Shown: positions 1 to 5,621 of the stretch, one piece after another
Layout of the letters: every line of letters begins with the position of its first letter
How positions within the stretch are numbered: the first letter of the stretch is position 1
Assembly: GCA_013375355.1 (NCBI GenBank)
Contig: JABXJV010000218.1
Location: 1 to 5,675, forward strand
DNA from: Candidatus Helarchaeota archaeon
Lineage (GTDB): Archaea; Asgardarchaeota; Lokiarchaeia; Helarchaeales; JABXJV01
DNA: 5,675 nt
Direction of reading: 5' to 3'
Position numbers and translations under genes: made by a program
The notes under the pieces: generated by a model
The model's database searches: none
Told to the model about the DNA's origin: nothing
Seen by the model: only the letters and a program-made list of their open reading frames with translations

Positions 1-721
1 TTGGTGTTCCATCTAAGAATATATCAATTTCAGTATTAGGTTCGGTGGGAATTTCTAAAGCTTTAACTAGCGCATCTTTTATTTTTTCAACACCATCTGA
101 GTCATATGATCGGAGCTCTAACATTCCAGCAACTTTTACTAATGGGCTTTCAACTTGAGTTTTTGCTAATTTTAATATAACAGGTAGCCACTCTTCTGAA
201 ATTTTTAAATTTTTTAGTGCAGACTCTCCTTTTGCTTTAATTTCTTCAAATCCGCTGAAAACACTTTTAAATTTTTTTTCAAATATTACTCCAAATTCAT
301 TGTATGCATCCTCGATAGTTTTAGCTTCACCAAGCTTTGAAAATTCTTCAGCAGCCATTTTTAATAAAATTTCAGCCTTTTGTGTACGTTTCCAGAATTG
401 AATTTTTTCCTTTTTATCCTGTTGAGAGACTCGACGTAGTGATAAATCAATGTGCCCTTTATGGATATTTACTCTAAGAACTCTTGCGACTACTTTTTGC
501 TTTTCTCGAACAAATCTTCTGATATTTCGTATCCAACTACTTGAGATTTCACTAATATGAATTAAACCCTCTTTTCCTGAATATTCATCTAGTGATACAT
601 AAGCTCCATGTCTTTCAACTCGAGCAACGGTTCCTACAACAAGATCATTAACGCTAGGCCACTCTTTTTTCCAAAAACTAGGTTGTTTAACCACCCTTTT
701 TCCTTTCGGCAAATAACTCAC
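1..721 (-). CDS. eif2a: Translation initiation factor aIF2 subunit alpha, 3' end cut off by the window edge
   Basis: This is the alpha subunit of the heterotrimeric initiation factor that brings initiator Met-tRNA to the small ribosomal subunit. The window holds 240 codons, and by family length about 30-40 C-terminal residues are missing beyond base 1. The N-terminal S1/OB domain spans about residues 24-98. It contains the family motifs DEYSGKEGLIHISEIS (45-60), WIRNIRRF (63-70) and KGHIDLSLRRVSQQ (88-101). A helical domain follows to about residue 185, then the start of the C-terminal alpha/beta domain that contacts the gamma subunit. No ATG is available, so GTG at 721 is taken as the start. 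TTG at 712 or GTG at 694 are alternatives. It starts 8 bases after the S27e stop codon with no visible Shine-Dalgarno sequence, so it is probably translated as part of the same mRNA. Ser57 and Ser60 fall where archaeal and eukaryotic homologues have reported phosphorylation sites. Identity is certain; the exact start is not. Confidence 0.95.
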   Translation of the reverse strand, partial: MSYLPKGKRVVKQPSFWKKEWPSVNDLVVGTVARVERHGAYVSLDEYSGKEGLIHISEISSSWIRNIRRFVREKQKVVARVLRVNIHKGHIDLSLRRVSQQDKKEKIQFWKRTQKAEILLKMAAEEFSKLGEAKTIEDAYNEFGVIFEKKFKSVFSGFEEIKAKGESALKNLKISEEWLPVILKLAKTQVESPLVKVAGMLELRSYDSDGVEKIKDALVKALEIPTEPNTEIDIFLDGTP

Positions 722-729
722 AATATATA

Positions 730-927
730 TTATGTTAAAACAGAAATAATTTGAGTCTTAATTTTAGCTTTACTTCCTCGGGGTTGGGTGAGCACTTTAT
801 CACAGACCAAGCACTTAACTATAGTGCTTGCACACCCAAAAATGATTTGTTCAGTTCCACAATCCAAACACTTTACTCTTAAAAACCGACTTTTAGGTTG
901 GGGAATAATTTTATCAAGTCTTTCCAT
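730..927 (-). CDS. rps27e: Small ribosomal subunit protein eS27 (S27e)
   Basis: A 65-residue zinc-ribbon protein of the small ribosomal subunit, shared by archaea and eukaryotes. The four zinc-binding cysteines are visible as C20-x2-C23 (VKCLDC) and C39-x2-C42 (VKCLVC). The family motif PKSRFLRVKC lies at 11-20, and the length is normal. The reading frame stays open upstream to 1020, but that extension overlaps the end of rpl44e and does not resemble the family. The ATG at 927 gives the conserved N-terminus and has a GGTG at 937-940 as a possible ribosome binding site 9 bases away. A Cys (C32) sits where many homologues have His or Ser. The gene lies 35 bases after rpl44e and 8 bases before the aIF2 alpha gene, so the three are probably co-transcribed. 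Confidence 0.96.
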   Translation of the reverse strand: MERLDKIIPQPKSRFLRVKCLDCGTEQIIFGCASTIVKCLVCDKVLTQPRGSKAKIKTQIISVLT

Positions 928-936
928 AATTATTAA

Positions 937-940
937 CACC
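937..940 (-). promoter_or_regulatory. Possible ribosome binding site of rps27e
   Basis: GGTG on the minus strand, 9 bases before the ATG at 927, can pair with the CACCTCC-type 3' end of archaeal 16S rRNA. It is short, but it supports the internal ATG over the longer open frame that starts at 1020. Confidence 0.45.
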
Positions 941-962
941 AATAATAAATATTTAAAATGAA

Positions 963-1238
963 TTAAATAAATTCCAAACGTTTTAAGCGTACACTTCTCA
1001 TATGTCTTATTCGTCCACATTCTTTACATTTAATTTTAGGGGTTAATTTTTTAGTATTTTTTGCGAAACGCTTTTGAATCGGTTTGGGATGACTTCCATA
1101 ACCTTTTTTCTTTCTATCAAATCTTCTTGCCCCCTGTCTCATAGCACTATCTCTACCTTTCTTATACAAACTAATCGTGTGTATATTATATTTGTTACAA
1201 CGGGGACAGTATTTATTTAATTCTTTTTTCATTTTCAT
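963..1238 (-). CDS. rpl44e: Large ribosomal subunit protein eL42 (L44e)
   Basis: A 91-residue basic zinc-binding protein of the large ribosomal subunit, located near the ribosomal E site in archaea and eukaryotes. Two zinc-binding pairs are visible: C11-x2-C14 (YCPRC) and C71-x2-C74 (CKECG). Between them lies the family's basic loop, RRFDRKKKGYGSHPKP at 38-53. Its GYG(S/G)xPxP element is diagnostic. Length is typical. The start could be Met1 (1238) or Met3 (1232). Met1 is used because a GGTAA lies a few bases upstream. A TATA-like box at 1279-1291 suggests this gene heads its own transcript, rpl44e-rps27e-aIF2 alpha. Upstream is the GINS gene, 170 bases away on the same strand. Confidence 0.96.
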   Translation of the reverse strand: MKMKKELNKYCPRCNKYNIHTISLYKKGRDSAMRQGARRFDRKKKGYGSHPKPIQKRFAKNTKKLTPKIKCKECGRIRHMRSVRLKRLEFI

Positions 1239-1278
1239 TGTTTATTACCGATCTTTAAAATGAAAATTCTAATATTTC

Positions 1279-1291
1279 TTATAAATTTAAA
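1279..1291 (-). promoter_or_regulatory. Candidate archaeal promoter (TATA box) of rpl44e
   Basis: On the minus strand the sequence is TTTAAATTTATAA, preceded by a purine-rich stretch (AAAAAGAAA, upstream to about 1300) that could act as a TFB recognition element. A transcription start about 25 bases downstream would fall near 1260, giving a leader of roughly 20 bases before the ATG at 1238. The flanking DNA is very AT-rich, so the match has limited weight. Confidence 0.45.
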
Positions 1292-1408
1292 TTTCTTTTT
1301 GCTTTTTAAAAATTGGCTTTTGTAATAATCTTTGGAAATTCAATAAGTATTTTAAAATATAAGTTGAAGGGGAGGATTTTCAAATTTAAAATTAGTCTAA
1401 CTATATAA

Positions 1409-1978
1409 TTAAATAAAATTTTTAAAAAAATCTTTATTAATTGAGATTTCGACAGCATATTCATGTTTTATTAAAGATTCTGCATTTTTTCTTGGAAGAA
1501 TGGTTAAATCTTCTGGTTTAAACGGACCGTATGTTTTTAAATCGGCACCTACGATAGCGTTCATCTCTTTTAAGATTCTAACTGGTATATATTGATTAAA
1601 AAAATTACTAAAATTTTCTGATTTACTCCCTTGTGCTGAGGAAACAAAGAGATCGGAACATTTTCTAACCGATTCTTGTGTCGTCTCATAAAGTTTACGT
1701 TCATCAGAAGTCAAATAATCGATCTTAACTTTTTTTTCAGTCTGAATAGCCTTAAATAATTTAGTCATACGTAATTCGTATAAATCTTTCAACATGAAAC
1801 TTATATTCTGTAATTCCTCTTTAATAAGCAAATTAACGACTTTATCGTCAGATTTGCCTTCTAATTTTTTTCTAGCTTGCACGTATTTCCTAATATTTTC
1901 TAATATTTGGTCGTCTAACTTTTGAATTCCTTCTGAATGGTTTTCATCATGCCAAATCTTGTATAAAGATGAATACAT
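1409..1978 (-). CDS. gins51: GINS complex subunit, Gins51 (Gins15) type
   Basis: A subunit of the archaeal GINS complex, which joins MCM and GAN/Cdc45 in the replicative helicase assembly and contacts primase. With the ATG at 1978 the protein has 189 residues, a normal length. The N-terminal two-thirds is a charged alpha-helical A domain that opens MYSSLYKIWHDEN. The small C-terminal B domain contains VRILKEMNAIVGADLKTYGP, the (V/I)R(I/L)L..(I/V).(F/V)VG.DL..YGPF signature of the Sld5/Psf1-like group. The A-then-B order marks Gins51 rather than Gins23. The frame extends upstream to a TTG at 2017, adding 13 residues. I prefer the ATG because homologues typically begin MY.xLY, and because a TATA-like sequence about 30 bases upstream would suit a near-leaderless message. 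Its position directly after priS is the classic archaeal arrangement. Confidence 0.9.
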   Translation of the reverse strand: MYSSLYKIWHDENHSEGIQKLDDQILENIRKYVQARKKLEGKSDDKVVNLLIKEELQNISFMLKDLYELRMTKLFKAIQTEKKVKIDYLTSDERKLYETTQESVRKCSDLFVSSAQGSKSENFSNFFNQYIPVRILKEMNAIVGADLKTYGPFKPEDLTILPRKNAESLIKHEYAVEISINKDFFKNFI

Positions 1979-2004
1979 AGGGCGGCCTTTTTTATATTTG
2001 TATG

Positions 2005-2010
2005 TTATAA
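2005..2010 (-). promoter_or_regulatory. Weak candidate TATA element of the GINS gene
   Basis: TTATAA is centred about 30 bases before the ATG at 1978, the spacing expected for a nearly leaderless archaeal transcript. The motif is short and the region AT-rich. The gene may equally be transcribed from priL-priS through the 68-base gap to its long-frame TTG. Confidence 0.25.
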
Positions 2011-2085
2011 TTTCCAACCTTTGTGTTTAATTATTTCATATCCCGATATTTTTTATTTTTTGTTAATTTGATTTAAATAAAATAA

Positions 2086-3324
2086 TTAATTTTTGGGTAA
2101 AGAAGCCATATTTTTGCATAAAGCATAAATACCTGCAGCTAAAGATAATGCTTCTTTTTTTCCCTCAGAATAAGGACCGTATAATGTATCTCCAAAACGA
2201 AATTCTGGACATTTTTTCATAATCAGTTCAATTTTACCTTTAAACACAATTGCATCTTTTAAAGGGTCGTAATCTTTGAATTTTTTTATCGGTATCGGGT
2301 CTGCCTTAAGGCCTGTTTTTCCATGGAGTGAATTATCAAGCCGAATTAGTCGATGTACATCTATTGAAACAGGAATGTCCAATTTTGGACTATATTTTTT
2401 AATTGCCAAATTTAATATTTCCTGCCAATGACTCAAAGAAATGCCTGGAACTATATTCCAATTAGAGGGTATTTTAGTCAAATTTTCTAGTATTGATGGT
2501 TTTTTTTCTATGATCTTCTTTTTTAAAGGTGTTGATAGAGTTTTAAAAAGCTTCATATTTTCATATGTTAACTGTTCAATAAATTTAAACGCATAGTTGG
2601 TTATTCTTCCTCTCCAACCTTTTTCATCTAAATTTGGTCCATACACGATTTTTTTTCTACCTTCATATAGACCAAGGACTTTGAAATCAATCCCGATTCC
2701 AGTTAAATAATCAACTAATTCCCTACGGGCATCTTGACTTAAGTTTAGGAATTCTTTCGATTGAATTTTGATATGATATCCTCGATGTCCACTAAATTTT
2801 ATCTTTATATCATTTGGGTCTACATTTAAATCCGGAATTAGAAAATTTTCAAAAATCTTCAGGGTTTCATTTTTTGCTAATTCTAAACATGTATCACATA
2901 CCCAAGTATTTTGATCAAATGTAGTATTACCACATTTACAAGTTTTTGGTGGAGGTCCCTTTGCAGAAAAGCCACAATTTTTGCATTTGAACGAATCATG
3001 CTCCCATTTACATTTTGAAGGTAAATGATCTGCGTCTATGTCTGCAATAAAATCGCATCCAATCCAAAATTTTTGATTCATTTTTAAAGCTTCAGGGATC
3101 TCATAATATGCTCCAGAAAAATATACATGCTTTGGACCACTTTTTAGTAAATTTTGCGTTAATTCTTTAAAATTTTTAAAACTTTTATGTCTCTGAAAAG
3201 AAAGATTGTCCCATAATAGAAATCCAAATTCGCGTTGGTCTATTTTCAAACTCATATCTAATTTCTTAAATTGATTTTTATAATATTCTTGAAACATGCG
3301 TTTTAGGAATTTTTCTTTTTCCAT
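2086..3324 (-). CDS. priS: DNA primase catalytic small subunit PriS
   Basis: The catalytic subunit of the archaeal/eukaryotic-type primase, which makes RNA or DNA primers for replication. It has 412 residues, longer than the roughly 330-360 common in archaea. Catalytic elements are intact: the metal-binding pair Asp95 and Asp97 (FIADIDADHLP, 92-102), the nucleotide-binding motif SGHRGYH (178-184), and the third metal ligand Asp322 followed by HRLIRLDNSLHGKTG (324-338). The zinc region lies between the first two motifs. C105/H109 and C143/C146 (WVCDTCLELAK) look like the usual site, and a further C114-x2-C117 and C129-x-C131 lie between them, so a second ribbon may be inserted. The start at 3324 is the only ATG near the expected N-terminus. 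A weak AGGT lies too close to it to be a good ribosome binding site. The gene follows priL by 55 bases and precedes the GINS gene, fitting joint expression of primase and GINS. Confidence 0.97.
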   Translation of the reverse strand: MEKEKFLKRMFQEYYKNQFKKLDMSLKIDQREFGFLLWDNLSFQRHKSFKNFKELTQNLLKSGPKHVYFSGAYYEIPEALKMNQKFWIGCDFIADIDADHLPSKCKWEHDSFKCKNCGFSAKGPPPKTCKCGNTTFDQNTWVCDTCLELAKNETLKIFENFLIPDLNVDPNDIKIKFSGHRGYHIKIQSKEFLNLSQDARRELVDYLTGIGIDFKVLGLYEGRKKIVYGPNLDEKGWRGRITNYAFKFIEQLTYENMKLFKTLSTPLKKKIIEKKPSILENLTKIPSNWNIVPGISLSHWQEILNLAIKKYSPKLDIPVSIDVHRLIRLDNSLHGKTGLKADPIPIKKFKDYDPLKDAIVFKGKIELIMKKCPEFRFGDTLYGPYSEGKKEALSLAAGIYALCKNMASLPKN

Positions 3325-3379
3325 TACCTATCATCAAAGGGGATTTTATTCCATTAAAAAGTGAGAATATGAATTAATT

Positions 3380-4489
3380 TCAATAAAAGTTTCTATCATA
3401 TTTTTTATTTGAAGTAATTAACAAAGGAAAGGCTAAAATTTTAGGAATAATCACATTTTGTATTTTCCAATTCTTCCTTTCAAAATATTGTATTGGGTGG
3501 TTAATTTTTTTTGTATGGCACCAAAAATCTTCTTTTTCCTTGCATAATCCGTAAGTCTTTATTTTTGGACAGCCGTAGGAAGAATATTTTGTTCCGCTTC
3601 CACGTTCTCCAGCTGCGTGTTCAACATAATAAGTAGTTTTTGCCTCATTAAAATCCGGTTGAGTCCTGAATAAATCAACAATTTCCTCGATAGGTTTTTC
3701 TGTATTAAGGAGAAAAAATATAAAAACTAACCTCGAGGTATGATCTAAATTTACACCTTTTTGTAATTCTTTTAATATACTTACGATACAAGGTGGATAT
3801 GTTTCCTTACTCGTTATCAATTTTCCTTTTAAGCCAGTTTGGAGTTTTGATTCATATTTTTGAGCGGAATTTTGTAGATTTTTTACTTTCTCTTCTAAAA
3901 AATTAGGAATTTTAGGAAGTTCTTTTTTCTTAATTGGTTTTTTTATTATATCTTGTTTAACTTTTTCTGAAATGAGTCTTATAATTTCTTGTTTCTTTAA
4001 AAACACCCAACCCAAGTCAAGCCTTCTGTTTATTAATTTCCAGATAGAATCCCTAAAATTTGGTGCAACTGAAAGATAATTGTGAAATTTCATTTTACAG
4101 TCATATTGTATATTCAAATTCAAATCTTCAAATGATAAATTCCAATCAAATGTGTTTTTTGCTATGTTGTTTATTAAATTGAAATTTTCCTTAGACAAGA
4201 GTTTGGAGGTTCTTTTAGATACAACATCTGCAAATTTATAACGTAAATAGTCGTTATTGATAAGTTCAATTAACATTTTACTAATTGGATAGACCAGGAT
4301 CTCTTCATTTTGATATAGTTCTTTCTCGTTATATTCCCCCCTATCCAAAATCATTTCGATATTTTCAACTGCAGCATTTAAAACATCTGGGTGTTGTTCT
4401 GATAAAGAAAAAATGTCTATTTCAAGGTTTTTGAGATGTTCTATCGCCTCCTTTGTGAAAGAATACTTTTTGAAGAATGAAATAGACAT
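3380..4489 (-). CDS. priL: DNA primase large subunit PriL (iron-sulfur subunit)
   Basis: The regulatory subunit that pairs with PriS and helps initiate and size-limit primers. It has 369 residues. The N-terminal region, up to about residue 175, is helical and should form the PriS-binding domain. A Lys-rich linker (about 174-215, with KKPIKKKELPK) leads to the C-terminal domain. Four cysteines there match the [4Fe-4S] ligands: C234 (YPPC), C307 and C316 (GCPKIKTYGLC) and C324 (WCHTKK). The last is followed by the conserved INHPIQYF (329-336). HTSRLVFIFFL (250-260) matches the family's helix near the cluster. About 30 residues continue past the point where many PriL proteins end, with a hydrophobic patch (IIPKILAFPLLI). 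That could be a genuine extension or a lost stop codon. The ATG at 4489 has no Shine-Dalgarno sequence. A TATA-like box 35-40 bases upstream suggests a short or absent leader. Confidence 0.95.
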   Translation of the reverse strand: MSISFFKKYSFTKEAIEHLKNLEIDIFSLSEQHPDVLNAAVENIEMILDRGEYNEKELYQNEEILVYPISKMLIELINNDYLRYKFADVVSKRTSKLLSKENFNLINNIAKNTFDWNLSFEDLNLNIQYDCKMKFHNYLSVAPNFRDSIWKLINRRLDLGWVFLKKQEIIRLISEKVKQDIIKKPIKKKELPKIPNFLEEKVKNLQNSAQKYESKLQTGLKGKLITSKETYPPCIVSILKELQKGVNLDHTSRLVFIFFLLNTEKPIEEIVDLFRTQPDFNEAKTTYYVEHAAGERGSGTKYSSYGCPKIKTYGLCKEKEDFWCHTKKINHPIQYFERKNWKIQNVIIPKILAFPLLITSNKKYDRNFY

Positions 4490-4520
4490 TATGTTTCTAT
4501 TAAATAATTTTGGAATAACT

Positions 4521-4530
4521 AATTTAAATT
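4521..4530 (-). promoter_or_regulatory. Candidate priL promoter (TATA box)
   Basis: AATTTAAATT, itself a perfect palindrome, is centred about 36 bases before the priL ATG. Transcription would begin about 10 bases before the ATG, consistent with the missing Shine-Dalgarno sequence. The palindrome TTAAGTGCTTAA (4533-4544) sits immediately upstream, where a TFB recognition element or a regulator would bind. Confidence 0.4.
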
Positions 4531-4532
4531 GA

Positions 4533-4601
4533 TTAAGTGCTTAAGAGAAATAAATACTGATTTAACTGTTAAAAATAAGTATCAAATAAATTAATTATTA
4601 A
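4533..4601. repeat. Three phased TTAA-type palindromes in the divergent intergenic region
   Basis: Three short inverted repeats lie between priL and the ABC gene: TTAAGTGCTTAA (4533-4544), TTAACTGTTAA (4562-4572; extended perfect arms TTTAAC/GTTAAA at 4561-4573) and TTAATTATTAA (4591-4601). The third lies inside a longer perfect inverted repeat of 8-base arms, 4590-4606. Their starts are exactly 29 bases apart. The first abuts the candidate priL TATA box and the third overlaps the candidate ABC TATA box, so they could be operators for a dimeric regulator. Other TTAA tetramers occur nearby and the region is very AT-rich, so this may be coincidence. Confidence 0.35.
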
Positions 4602-4606
4602 TTAAT
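4590..4606 (+). promoter_or_regulatory. Candidate TATA box and overlapping palindrome of the ABC transporter unit
   Basis: ATTAATTA-T-TAATTAAT is a perfect inverted repeat made only of A and T. A TATA box in its left half would place transcription start around 4615-4622, just before the ATG at 4625. No Shine-Dalgarno sequence precedes that ATG, which fits a near-leaderless message. A regulator bound to the palindrome would block promoter access, but this is inference. Confidence 0.35.
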
Positions 4607-4624
4607 CAAATTTAAAAACAACAT

Positions 4625-5611
4625 ATGGTTCAAAAATTGCTTCCAGAAAACGCCATAGAAGTCCGAAATTTAACAAAGTATTATGATAAATTGTTGGCAG
4701 TTGATAATATAAATTTTGATGTAAAAGAGAGTGAGCTTTTCGGCTTTCTCGGTCCTAATGGAGCGGGGAAGACTACAACAATTCACATACTTACGGGTAT
4801 AACCAAACCTACTTCAGGTAAGGCATCAATCTTTGGTTTTGATCTTACACGGAAAGCAGTCAAGGCGAAAGAATTAATTGGAGTAGTTCCCGAAATTTCC
4901 TATCTTTATAATGAAATGACCGCATGGGATAATATTATTTTCAATGCTAAACTCCATAGTGTTCCAAAAAAGAAAAGAGAGAAATTAGCAAGAGAGCTCC
5001 TCAAAAATTTTGGTTTATATGAAAGGTATAAGGATCGTGTTAGCACCTTTTCAAGAGGAATGAGGAAGCGTTTAATGATTATTACAGCCCTAGTCCATGA
5101 GCCTAAGATACTTTTTTTGGATGAGCCGACCACAGGTTTGGATGTTCAAAGCTCAAGGCAAATTCGAGATATGATAAAAGAACTGAACAAAAACGGTACA
5201 ACGGTATTTTTAACTACCCATTATATTGAGGAAGCAGATCAATTGTGTCAACGTATCGCAATAATTAAGGAAGGTAAAATAATCAAGGTAGATACTCCTG
5301 AAAACCTTAAGACTATAACTCAAGCAGAACATATAATTGAGGTCTCTTTTGATCATGCTAAGGAAATTGGTGACGAGCTTAAGAGATTAAGTCATGTGAG
5401 GGATGTGATTACAGCTGGAGACAAGTTTAGGCTGTATGTAGAGGATCCATCATTAACATTACCTTTAATCTTCAATTTTGCCAAAAATAACCACTTGAAA
5501 ATTATATCAATTAACACAATAAAGCCGACTTTGGAAGATACATTTGTCAAGCTCACTGGTTTATATGCAAAAGACATGAACATCGAAAAGAGTCATGTAA
5601 AACCAATTTGA
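4625..5611 (+). CDS. ABC-type exporter ATP-binding protein, DrrA/CcmA family
   Basis: A cytoplasmic ATPase subunit, 328 residues, that should drive an ABC-2-type membrane exporter of unknown substrate. Motifs in order are: Walker A GPNGAGKTT (43-51); Q-loop region IGVVPE (85-90), where Glu90 replaces the usual Gln; a divergent signature STFSRGMRKRL (140-150) in place of LSGGQ; Walker B ILFLDE (162-167) with catalytic Glu167; D-loop TTGLD (169-173); and switch His199 in TTHYIEEAD. The residues after about 230 form the C-terminal accessory domain of this family, with the usual closing motif PTLEDTFVKLTG (301-312). The ATG at 4625 is 10 codons before the first conserved beta strand, normal for the family. 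The gene is divergent from priL and followed within 10 bases by a probable permease gene. The substrate (drug, lipid, polysaccharide or other) cannot be inferred. Confidence 0.93.
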   Translation: MVQKLLPENAIEVRNLTKYYDKLLAVDNINFDVKESELFGFLGPNGAGKTTTIHILTGITKPTSGKASIFGFDLTRKAVKAKELIGVVPEISYLYNEMTAWDNIIFNAKLHSVPKKKREKLARELLKNFGLYERYKDRVSTFSRGMRKRLMIITALVHEPKILFLDEPTTGLDVQSSRQIRDMIKELNKNGTTVFLTTHYIEEADQLCQRIAIIKEGKIIKVDTPENLKTITQAEHIIEVSFDHAKEIGDELKRLSHVRDVITAGDKFRLYVEDPSLTLPLIFNFAKNNHLKIISINTIKPTLEDTFVKLTGLYAKDMNIEKSHVKPI

Positions 5612-5614
5612 GGT
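5610..5614 (+). promoter_or_regulatory. Shine-Dalgarno sequence of the downstream gene
   Basis: GAGGT overlaps the TGA stop codon of the ATPase gene (5609-5611) and lies 7 bases before the ATG at 5622. It is the best ribosome binding site in the window. Its use for the second gene of the unit, while the first gene has none, is the common archaeal pattern of a leaderless first gene and Shine-Dalgarno-led internal genes. Confidence 0.8.
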
Positions 5615-5621
5615 TACAAAA

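Noticed and set aside
928..1020. Upstream extension of the rps27e reading frame (31 extra codons beginning MWTNKTYEK)
   Set aside because: It overlaps the end of rpl44e, has no resemblance to S27e, and the internal ATG at 927 gives the normal family length with a possible ribosome binding site.
1366..1376. GGGGAGG on the plus strand as a strong Shine-Dalgarno sequence
   Set aside because: No ATG, GTG or TTG with an open frame follows at a suitable distance on the plus strand, so it is not treated as a ribosome binding site.
4906..5133. Open frame on the minus strand inside the ABC ATPase gene
   Set aside because: It lies wholly antisense to a clearly conserved gene, shows no recognisable domain, and has no ribosome binding site or promoter.
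5392..5583. Second antisense open frame inside the ABC ATPase gene
   Set aside because: It is the mirror of the conserved C-terminal domain of the ATPase and has no independent support.
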